From positions 3,878,501-3,942,500 of the forward strand of contig AP025573.1 in the NCBI GenBank assembly GCA_022845895.1: a stretch of 64,000 bases of DNA, written 5' to 3'. The stretch is from Lachnospiraceae bacterium (GTDB lineage: Bacteria > Bacillota > Clostridia > Lachnospirales > Lachnospiraceae). Each line of letters begins with the position of its first letter. The first letter of the stretch is position 1. Below the pieces are notes generated by a model that saw only the letters and a program-made list of their open reading frames with translations, was not told the DNA's origin and did no database searches. The translations under genes and the position numbers were made by a program. Positions 54,026 through 60,846 of this stretch are shown here, piece by piece.

Positions 54026-54238
54026 ATGAGCAAAGAAGGCAATTTTTTAATCTATTGCATCGAGAGTTATAAATCTGCCAAAGGCTTGACCGGACGACAG
54101 GTTTCCGATTTGTTCAGCAAATACAGAGTATGGGATTATATCTATTCATGCTTTGAGGCTCTACACACAACAGGAGAAAACTATATTGTAGAAGATATTG
54201 ACGTTTATATCGAAGCCAGACATTCTACTATGAAGTAA
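54026..54238 (+). CDS. DUF3791 protein (2)
   Basis: A 70-residue protein (FLIYCIESYKSAKGLTGRQVSDLFSKY, then IVEDIDVYIEAR), another DUF3791-type partner. GGAGG lies seven bases before the ATG. It is the last gene of the cassette. Between it and fliC2 are 174 nt with no recognisable gene, ending in the terminator at 54353-54380. Confidence 0.75.
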   Translation: MSKEGNFLIYCIESYKSAKGLTGRQVSDLFSKYRVWDYIYSCFEALHTTGENYIVEDIDVYIEARHSTMK

Positions 54239-54352
54239 CTGAGGGGAGGATAACAGAAGATTTTCTTACCACAATAACAGATAATGAAATCCTTGTATAA
54301 CATTACTCTTTCGATGATGGATTTGTTTGATTGAGAAGATTAGAAGAAATGA

Positions 54353-54380
54353 CAGACCAGCCGACATAACGGCTGGTCTG
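54353..54380. terminator. Terminator between cassette and fliC2
   Basis: A 10-bp stem (54353-54362 with 54371-54380) around GACATAAC, between convergent genes. The T-run is weak on both strands. Confidence 0.65.
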
Positions 54381-54412
54381 CATATTTAGTGAAACATATA
54401 ATCCATATCTGA

Positions 54413-55831
54413 CTACTGTAATAACTGAAGAACGCCCTGTGGAATCTGATTCGCCTGTGCAAGCATAGCCTGAGAAGCCTGAACGAGGATGTTATTCTTC
54501 GTATAAGCCATCATCTCATTAGCCATGTCAACGTCACGGATACGGCTTTCCGCTGCTGTCATGTTCTCTGTTGTCACGCTTAAGTTGTTGATTGTGTGCT
54601 CCAGACGATTCTGGATAGCACCAAGATCACCACGTGTTGAGGATACCTTGTTAATTGCGCTTTTAATTAAGTCTACAGCAGACTTGGCCCCTTCTTGGGT
54701 AGAAATGTCAATTCCACCTATACCGAGAGAAGCAGAAGACATGTTACCCACTTTAACAGTTAACTGATTGAATGCTTCAGCAGTATCTCCAATCTGGAGA
54801 GTAAGTCCAGCGCCGCCTACACCAGAGCCCCCTGCCAGTGCCGCAGCCGCACCTACTGCTATGGTTCCGACTTTCGTAGCCTTAACGCCAGCACCAGCTT
54901 TTGTAAGCATTTCATTAATCTGTTCTAACGTTTCGTCGCCGTTCAATGTAAGCTTAACATTGCCGGTCTTCTCATCTACTAATACTCCTGTACTTCCTGC
55001 AGCCGCATTTTTAACAACTTCAACCGTGCTTGTTATATTTCCTGACTGAATTGCTTCAAAGTCAATACCGCCAACTGTTTTTTTAGCATTGGCTGGTTTA
55101 GCAGCTGTTATCTTAGCTAAAGATACCGTTTCAGCTGCAGCAGATGTCTTGATGTCATCACTCAGCTGAACCTTGGCAGTCACTCCGGCATCACTTAATA
55201 GCTTATTGATATCTGCTTCTGTATAAGTCTTGGCTGAATCTTTGGTTCCTAAAGTAATTGTAATGTCTTTACCTGTTACAGTCACCTTGTCGGCACTCTC
55301 TGCTTTGCCGTCTGCAAATGTCAGAGACCAGCCCTCTTCTGCCAGGAAGGAGATATCTGGTGTTCCGCCACCCGTCAATTTGCCTGTTGCACCTGTGGAT
55401 CCACCGCCCATAGAACCATCTAACAGTTTGATACCGTTGAAGTTCGTTCCTTCAGAGATTCTGTCAATCTCATCCTTCAAAGACTGGATTTCCTTCTGCA
55501 GGTTTGCACGGTCCGTCGCATTGTCATATGTACCGTTTGCAGACTGGTCAGCCAGCTCTACCATACGGTTCAGCATGGAATGTACTTCTGTCAGTGCACC
55601 TTCTGCGGTCTGTACGAGAGAGATGCCGTCCTGTGCATTCTTCTGTGCCGTCTCAAGCCCGGTGATCTGCGCCCTCATCTTTTCAGAGATAGCAAGCCCG
55701 GCAGCGTCGTCGCCTGCACGGTTGATCCTGTAGCCGGATGACAGCTTCTCCAGGTTCTTGGATACTGCACTGTTGTTGTTCGTCAGGTTGCGGTAAGAGT
55801 TCAATGCCGCGATATTGTGTTGGATTCTCAT
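54413..55831 (-). CDS. Flagellin 2
   Basis: A 472-residue flagellin from the ATG at 55831 (AAGGAGG upstream). A longer frame to 55897 runs through the leader and is not used. Conserved ends match flagellins 1 and 3, and the middle (about 145-360) is different again. Only 21 nt separate the leader from the integrase stop codon, and no sigma-28 promoter is present, so it is predicted to be off in this orientation. It would be switched on by inversion between sites A and C. Confidence 0.95.
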   Translation of the reverse strand: MRIQHNIAALNSYRNLTNNNSAVSKNLEKLSSGYRINRAGDDAAGLAISEKMRAQITGLETAQKNAQDGISLVQTAEGALTEVHSMLNRMVELADQSANGTYDNATDRANLQKEIQSLKDEIDRISEGTNFNGIKLLDGSMGGGSTGATGKLTGGGTPDISFLAEEGWSLTFADGKAESADKVTVTGKDITITLGTKDSAKTYTEADINKLLSDAGVTAKVQLSDDIKTSAAAETVSLAKITAAKPANAKKTVGGIDFEAIQSGNITSTVEVVKNAAAGSTGVLVDEKTGNVKLTLNGDETLEQINEMLTKAGAGVKATKVGTIAVGAAAALAGGSGVGGAGLTLQIGDTAEAFNQLTVKVGNMSSASLGIGGIDISTQEGAKSAVDLIKSAINKVSSTRGDLGAIQNRLEHTINNLSVTTENMTAAESRIRDVDMANEMMAYTKNNILVQASQAMLAQANQIPQGVLQLLQ

Positions 55832-55925
55832 ATGATTTCCTCCTTGAATTACTTTCGGGGGCGTCCCTGCCCCTTCGAAGTCTGCCTCCCCATGCATGAT
55901 TTTCTAATCATAGGGAAGGAATGAT
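55832..55925 (-). promoter_or_regulatory. Flagellin 2 leader with CsrA-like hairpins
   Basis: A 94-nt diverged copy of the shared leader. The hairpin GGGGC-AGGGAC-GCCCC and the AAGGAGG region are kept. The site loop CCTTCCC can pair with GGGGAGG (55885-55891 on the plus strand as CCTCCCC) using one G-U pair, compatible with conservation of structure. Confidence 0.6.
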
Positions 55926-55930
55926 GAACG
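55902..55930 (-). other. Putative recombination site C (fliC2 leader)
   Basis: The spacer GGGAAGG (55913-55919) lies between TTCTAATCATA and AATGATGAACG. The spacer is identical to sites A and B, but the arms differ. The integrase stop codon lies 17 nt to the right. Orientation matches site B and is opposite to site A. Confidence 0.6.
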
Positions 55931-55946
55931 GAAGGAAAGCAGATAG

Positions 55947-57038
55947 TTAATCACCTTGTCTGTCATAAGTAAGATATAGCGATTGCAGATTAGCTGCAAG
56001 TTCTGACTGCCTGTGGGGATATAAATGCCCGTATGTATTCAATGTGGTTTCTATATTCTCATGTCCAAGTCTTTCTGCAATTAAAAGTGGGCTGAATCCG
56101 TGTTCAATCAAGAGGCTGGCGTGGCTGTGCCTCAAATCATGAATACGTATTCTAGAGACACCTGTTGCTTTACAGCCTTCCTGCATGTATTTTGTTATAT
56201 AGTATTTACTGTATGTAAATATACGTTTTGATGCAAATGATACTTTTTTTTGAATATAAATATTTAATTTATTGTTTAAAAAGGGAGGCAGCGCTACCAC
56301 TCTTAAGCTTTTAGGAGTCTTAGGCGGTGCAATGTAGTCTTTTTTATCTATGCGACGATATGTTTTATTAATTGTAAGAATACCCTTATCAGGATAAAAA
56401 TCGTCGTGAGTGAGCGCGAGCAGTTCACCAATCCGTATGCCTGTGTAGTATAAAATGGAAAACACAAGCCATCTTCCGGAATCGCTGGGAAAATATTTTA
56501 AGAACGTATGAAATTCATTCGGATTCCAGAAAAGGCTATGTGATACTTGCTTCTTTCCCATACTTCCGGCGGCATGGCATGGGTTTGTGGTTAGATGATA
56601 GTACCGTACTGCATAGTTCAAGATTGCAGAAAGCTGATTATTCATAGACTTTAAATAAGTTTCTGAATACCCTTTACCGTTCTCGTCTTTATATGATCTC
56701 ATCAGATTCTGCCACTCACGGATTGTACAGGGTTGAATCTTATTGATGGGAAGATCGCCAAGATATGGGAGAAGCTTCGTCTTTATCAAATGTTTCTTAG
56801 TAAACATAGTGGAATATCTTAGGCGGTTCTGCATGTCCCTTTCGTATATCTCATATAGCTCAGAAAATGTCATATCTGGACCGCCTTCATGTTGGCGGAT
56901 GAATGACTTTTCCCATTCGCGGGCGTCTTTTTGCAGCTGAAAGCCGCCTTTCTTTTTCTGATGGTTCTTTCCCATAAAATCCCGGTAATAAAATTTACAG
57001 TACCATGTTTGTGTGTTTTCGTTGAAATACGTTGGCAT
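55947..57038 (-). CDS. Tyrosine recombinase / integrase between flagellins
   Basis: A 363-residue phage/ICE-type integrase. An N-terminal arm-DNA-binding (AP2-like) domain (about 8-50; CKFYYRDFMGKNHQKKKGGF) and a SAM-like core-binding domain (55-155) precede a complete catalytic domain. The residues are Arg202, Lys240, His300, Arg303, His326 and Tyr336 (LNTYGHLYP). AAGGAGG lies before the ATG. No xis, conjugation or phage genes accompany it. It sits between putative sites C and A, so I infer it inverts flagellin promoters. It is AT-richer than the flagellar genes, suggesting acquisition. Confidence 0.95.
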   Translation of the reverse strand: MPTYFNENTQTWYCKFYYRDFMGKNHQKKKGGFQLQKDAREWEKSFIRQHEGGPDMTFSELYEIYERDMQNRLRYSTMFTKKHLIKTKLLPYLGDLPINKIQPCTIREWQNLMRSYKDENGKGYSETYLKSMNNQLSAILNYAVRYYHLTTNPCHAAGSMGKKQVSHSLFWNPNEFHTFLKYFPSDSGRWLVFSILYYTGIRIGELLALTHDDFYPDKGILTINKTYRRIDKKDYIAPPKTPKSLRVVALPPFLNNKLNIYIQKKVSFASKRIFTYSKYYITKYMQEGCKATGVSRIRIHDLRHSHASLLIEHGFSPLLIAERLGHENIETTLNTYGHLYPHRQSELAANLQSLYLTYDRQGD

Positions 57039-57426
57039 TTCTTTCGACCTCCTTGAGTAGTATTTGATGTAAATTGTACCTTATTCCAGTAGAGAATTAT
57101 CATAAAAGGTACTGATTTGGTACTTCATATTTAAAAATTCATATGATTGTACCTCCTTAAACTACGGTTTTCATTTGTTTTGTAATATTTACAAGCAGTA
57201 CTATTTAGGTACTACATAAGAAATGTGCCTAAAAGCCCCATTTTGTGGCCCCTTTTTTAAAAATGTGATTATTTTTTTCTTTTTTTCTCTTATATTTATC
57301 GTTAATGTGACGATATTCTAATTGAACACAATAAATAAGTTTTAGGAAGTAGAATTGCTTAAAGCCTTATTTATCAATGTTTGACGCGTCAAGTAACACT
57401 ATGGCGGATTAAGTTCCGCCGGAAAC
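57039..57426. promoter_or_regulatory. Intergenic control region between integrase and fliC3
   Basis: In this stretch five GGTAC motifs (either strand) lie at 57076-57080, 57107-57111, 57118-57122, 57149-57153 and 57208-57212 and are candidate arm sites for the integrase. A strong AAGGAGG (minus strand near 57155) precedes a three-codon frame, perhaps a relic of an excisionase start. The fliC3 promoter follows (57290-57316), then the palindrome TTGACGCGTCAA (57381-57392) and the hairpin GGCGGA/TCCGCC (57403-57420). Confidence 0.5.
57290..57316 (+). promoter_or_regulatory. Sigma-28-type promoter of fliC3 (putatively invertible)
   Basis: TTAT (57290-57293), 15 nt, then GACGATAT (57309-57316). 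The same spacing and minus-10 class are seen at flgM, cheA and the gene at 59260. Transcripts would carry a leader of about 200 nt crossing site A. It lies between sites C and A, facing A. Confidence 0.75.
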
Positions 57427-57455
57427 TTTTAATCATTCCTTCCCAATGATTAAAA
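57427..57455 (+). other. Putative recombination site A (fliC3 leader)
   Basis: A perfect 11-7-11 inverted repeat: TTTTAATCATT (57427-57437), spacer CCTTCCC (57438-57444), AATGATTAAAA (57445-57455). This is the layout of a tyrosine-recombinase core site. Orientation is opposite to sites B and C. Confidence 0.65.
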
Positions 57456-57523
57456 AAACACGGGAAGGGATACCCTCAGCGGGGCAGGGAAGCCCCCTGG
57501 AATAATTTCAAGGAGGAAATCAT
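57432..57523 (+). promoter_or_regulatory. Flagellin 3 leader with CsrA-like hairpins
   Basis: The 92 nt are identical to the fliC1 leader. The hairpin GGGGC-AGGGAA-GCCCC (57481-57496) and the ribosome-site hairpin ATTTC-AAGGAG-GAAAT (57505-57520) each hold GGA in the loop. GGGAAGG (57462-57468) can pair with the CCTTCCC loop of site A. Confidence 0.65.
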
Positions 57524-59077
57524 ATGAGAATCCAACACAATATCGCGGCATTGAACTCTTACCGCAACCTGACGAACAACAACAGTGCAGTATCCAAGAA
57601 CCTGGAGAAGCTGTCATCCGGCTACAGGATCAACCGTGCAGGCGACGACGCTGCCGGGCTTGCTATCTCTGAAAAGATGAGGGCGCAGATTACCGGGCTT
57701 GAAACGGCACAGAAGAATGCACAGGACGGCATCTCTCTCGTACAGACCGCAGAAGGTGCACTGACAGAAGTACATTCCATGCTGAACCGTATGGTGGAGC
57801 TGGCTGACCAGTCTGCAAACGGTACATATGACAACAAGACAGACCGTGCAAATCTTCAAAAAGAAATCCAGTCCCTGAAAGATGAGATTGACAGAATTTC
57901 TGAAGGAACGAACTTTAACGGCATCAACCTGCTGGACGGTTCACTTGGCAGCACATCCGGAGCATCTGTTGCAGTCGATGTTAAATTTGCTGCATTAAAT
58001 TCTAATCCAGGCGTACTCGCTTTACAGGCTGCAGGATCCACAAGTTCAACATTTGATTTTGACAGTACGAAGCTAACAGCCGGAGACAAGTACACTTTGG
58101 AATTGACCTTCAGTGATGCCAACGGCAGCCTTCAGTCAAAGACAATCGAATTTACAGCCGCCGGCGCTACAGCGGGCGCCAACGATGATGTACTTAAAAA
58201 AGCTTTAGAAGATGCCTTTGGCTCCGACTTCACAGTTGATGTGGCTACCGATACAGCAACTATCACTGCAAAAGAGGCTGGTTCTTCTAACAAGCTTGAG
58301 ATATTCAAAGTAGATGTGAAAGATGATACGGCAACTTCTGTAACAGATGCTGTTGGCGATGCTACAGCCACACCTGGAACAGACGCATACTACCGTCTGA
58401 CTACAGGCGCTGCAGGTCTTGCCGCATTTGACGGCACAGGTAATGCAGAAGACCACATCTTTGAAATCAATGGTCAGAAGTTTGCATTTGCGACTACTGA
58501 TGGAGCCAAGAAACTGGCATCCGATGTCAATTATATCGAAACTGCGGGTGCAACCCCAACTGCAGCTGAAGTGACAGATATGATTTCGATGATTAACAAC
58601 AAGACCGGTATAGGTGCAGTTGCAAACGGTGGTACGAACATTGACTTAAAGCCTGGCGCTACAGCCGGAAAATCTGGGAGCGGATTGACACTTCAGATTG
58701 GTGATACTGCAGAAAGGTTCAACCAGCTTACAGTTTCAATCGGCGATATGAGCACGAGTGCTCTTGGACTGAGCGGTATAGATATCTCTACGCAGGAAGG
58801 TGCCAAATCTGCTGTTGATGTTATCAGAAATGCTATTAATTCTGTATCCTCAACACGTGGTGACCTGGGTGCTATCCAGAACCGTCTGGAGCACACCATT
58901 AACAACTTGAGCGTGACGACTGAGAACATGACAGCTGCTGAAAGCCGTATTCGTGACGTAGACATGGCTAATGAGATGATGGCTTATACGAAGAACAACA
59001 TCCTCGTTCAGGCTTCTCAGGCTATGCTTGCGCAGGCGAACCAGATTCCACAGGGTGTTCTTCAGTTATTACAGTAA
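57524..59077 (+). CDS. Flagellin 3 (predicted expressed copy)
   Basis: A 517-residue flagellin with the same conserved ends ([13 protein letters not shown] at the N-terminus, [11 protein letters not shown] at the C-terminus) and the largest variable middle of the three (about 145-410). It is the only flagellin with a recognisable sigma-28 promoter and an intact leader in line. It ends at the terminator at 59111-59142. Confidence 0.96.
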   Translation: MRIQHNIAALNSYRNLTNNNSAVSKNLEKLSSGYRINRAGDDAAGLAISEKMRAQITGLETAQKNAQDGISLVQTAEGALTEVHSMLNRMVELADQSANGTYDNKTDRANLQKEIQSLKDEIDRISEGTNFNGINLLDGSLGSTSGASVAVDVKFAALNSNPGVLALQAAGSTSSTFDFDSTKLTAGDKYTLELTFSDANGSLQSKTIEFTAAGATAGANDDVLKKALEDAFGSDFTVDVATDTATITAKEAGSSNKLEIFKVDVKDDTATSVTDAVGDATATPGTDAYYRLTTGAAGLAAFDGTGNAEDHIFEINGQKFAFATTDGAKKLASDVNYIETAGATPTAAEVTDMISMINNKTGIGAVANGGTNIDLKPGATAGKSGSGLTLQIGDTAERFNQLTVSIGDMSTSALGLSGIDISTQEGAKSAVDVIRNAINSVSSTRGDLGAIQNRLEHTINNLSVTTENMTAAESRIRDVDMANEMMAYTKNNILVQASQAMLAQANQIPQGVLQLLQ

Positions 59078-59110
59078 TCCCTCAGAAGTATGGAATATAT
59101 CCAGATAGTC

Positions 59111-59150
59111 AAAAACCAGCCGGAATTAACCGGCTGGTTTTTCTTTTTTT
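59111..59150 (+). terminator. Terminator of fliC3
   Basis: A 13-bp stem (59111-59123 with 59130-59142), loop AATTAA, followed by TTCTTTTTTT. Confidence 0.92.
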
Positions 59151-59159
59151 GTCCCGGGC

Positions 59160-59187
59160 TTAGTTTTTTCTACCATCGGGACGATAT
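59160..59187 (+). promoter_or_regulatory. Sigma-28-type promoter of the 59260 gene
   Basis: TTAG (59160-59163), 16 nt, then GACGATAT (59180-59187), the same minus-10 as the fliC3 promoter. Confidence 0.6.
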
Positions 59188-59259
59188 ATTATGTATAGAA
59201 GAAACTGTACGCAACGTAAGTTATTGGAACTTACAGGTAGATTTTCACAGGAGGTTCAT

Positions 59260-60408
59260 ATGGGTATCATTAATAGACTCCTGCCTTCGCCTGCCTCCCA
59301 TGCTTCCGGGACGGCCGCGGCAGGCCAGAAGAATAATATCACGCAGGCCGATTCACGGCCTGTGTCCTCTCATCAGCCTGATCATACTGATTTGTCTGCA
59401 GAATGGACTCGCACAGATGATACAGATGTATTGGTTAGGCAGATGCTATCTGCATTTAAGGAACGATATCCGCATATTGATATCTTTATCTCTGGAGAGC
59501 TTGACCAGGAAGGTCTGCGCGAAGCAGCAGCGGCCCTCGGGGAAGGGAAGCACCTTGTACTCTCGGAAGCATTCCTTGAAAAGATGCAGACCAGCCAGGA
59601 AGCATATGAAAAGGGGAAATCTGTCCTCATACAGCTGCTTAGCCGTCTGTCTGCGTCTGATGGCACCTCCCTGGCAGAGGGCTTCTATGTAGGGGGCAAT
59701 GAAGCGCTTTACTGGTCTGCAAAGCCCTCTCCCATACAAGATGATGAAGTGCCGGTGCCTCCCGAAAAGGATAACAGTCTGTTTCCGTGGAACAACACGA
59801 ATCAAAGCGGCTTAACCTCATCCAGTCCTTTATATGGCAAAACCGGTAAAGTATCTCTGAAGATCATCTCTCATTCTTATAACAGCCTCGCCGGTGCCCG
59901 GACGAAGGGACAGGTGCAGACCGTCATGTCCCGCGCCCGACGTGATATTGCCAATCTTCGGCTGTCCGCCTGCTTTGGGGACAGCCAGGAGCGGATGAAG
60001 GCAAGGGCGGCTATATCTTCCATGCAGAAGCTACTCCAAAGAGGCGGCCGCAAGATTCGCCGCCTGAACGAAGCAGAACTGGCCGCATTACGTCAGAAAA
60101 GAGCACAAAAACGCCAGGAACGGTCTCGTGAGATGGCACTTATGATTGAACGGAAGAAAATGGAGGCCAGACGCCGTTCTGCTGATGAATGTATCCGAAA
60201 GGAAGGTCAGCTTGAAGAAATTAACCAGTCCTTCCGCTTCCGAAGATACGGCAGGCACGGATACGATGAACCGGCCAGGGACATTCCGTATGTACCGGAA
60301 CCTGCGCTCTCCGGAGACGTCCCTATAACGCAAGATGCCGGTGCCACAGCCTTGACAGCTGCCGACATCAGCATCTCATCCGTACCTGTTGATATTTCAT
60401 TTGCGTAA
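59260..60408 (+). CDS. Unknown protein, putative flagellar regulon member
   Basis: A 382-residue protein from the ATG at 59260 (AGGAGG five bases upstream; a longer frame to 59191 is not supported). Residues about 60-190 look globular (MLSAFKERYPHIDIFISGEL; HLVLSEAFLEKMQ). Residues about 245-345 are an extremely basic helix (AALRQKRAQKRQERSREMAL), and the tail is acidic to neutral. There is no signal peptide. I do not recognise the family with confidence. A sigma-28-type promoter and its place directly after flagellin suggest a late motility role. Confidence 0.7.
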   Translation: MGIINRLLPSPASHASGTAAAGQKNNITQADSRPVSSHQPDHTDLSAEWTRTDDTDVLVRQMLSAFKERYPHIDIFISGELDQEGLREAAAALGEGKHLVLSEAFLEKMQTSQEAYEKGKSVLIQLLSRLSASDGTSLAEGFYVGGNEALYWSAKPSPIQDDEVPVPPEKDNSLFPWNNTNQSGLTSSSPLYGKTGKVSLKIISHSYNSLAGARTKGQVQTVMSRARRDIANLRLSACFGDSQERMKARAAISSMQKLLQRGGRKIRRLNEAELAALRQKRAQKRQERSREMALMIERKKMEARRRSADECIRKEGQLEEINQSFRFRRYGRHGYDEPARDIPYVPEPALSGDVPITQDAGATALTAADISISSVPVDISFA

Positions 60409-60413
60409 AGCTG

Positions 60414-60821
60414 CTACTTTCCCTCCACTGTATGTATATGGGCAGCAATCTTCTTATCTTCCGTCCTGATATGTGAGATAAGGATTCCTATCAGCCTGTT
60501 TACTTCTGCCAGAGACGCGATATCCGCGTTTCTGGACAGAAGCTCCTTACCTGCACTGTCTATCTGCGTCATATAGCTCTGGTGGAACTTGTGGTGTGCA
60601 TCATATCCGGGATATTTATACTTCTTCTGAAGATTATCTTCATCGCTAAAATGCTTTTTGACATAGTCCATAAGGAACTTGACCGATGACTCTATCTGTG
60701 CTCTCCCTTTTCCCTGAGCACATGCGTCCTGCAGCTTGTTCACCATATCGAACAGCTGCCGGTGTTCTGAGTCAATCAATGTGTTACCCGTCTCCAAATC
60801 CTTTGTCACTTCGTATCTCAT
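60414..60821 (-). CDS. Bacteriohemerythrin
   Basis: A 135-residue hemerythrin: the His/Glu/Asp ligands appear as DSEHRQLFDMVNKL, KKHFSDEDNLQKKY, DAHHKFHQSYM and ISHIRTEDKKIAAH. It binds oxygen through a di-iron site and may serve O2 sensing or scavenging for aerotaxis. Its stop faces that of the upstream unknown gene across 5 nt. It follows the degenerate EAL gene by 25 nt. Confidence 0.93.
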   Translation of the reverse strand: MRYEVTKDLETGNTLIDSEHRQLFDMVNKLQDACAQGKGRAQIESSVKFLMDYVKKHFSDEDNLQKKYKYPGYDAHHKFHQSYMTQIDSAGKELLSRNADIASLAEVNRLIGILISHIRTEDKKIAAHIHTVEGK

Positions 60822-60846
60822 CTTATCTCTCCTTTACTTCTTCTAT

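Noticed and set aside
55832..55897. N-terminal extension of flagellin 2 to 55897
   Set aside because: It would run through the conserved leader; the AAGGAGG and the MRIQHN start are shared with the other flagellins.
52893..55930. Sites B and C as attL and attR of a simple integrated element
   Set aside because: The integrase lies outside that interval, the interval contains a flagellin, and a third site of opposite orientation (A) borders the only promoter. An inversion system explains more. Simple element insertion is not fully excluded.
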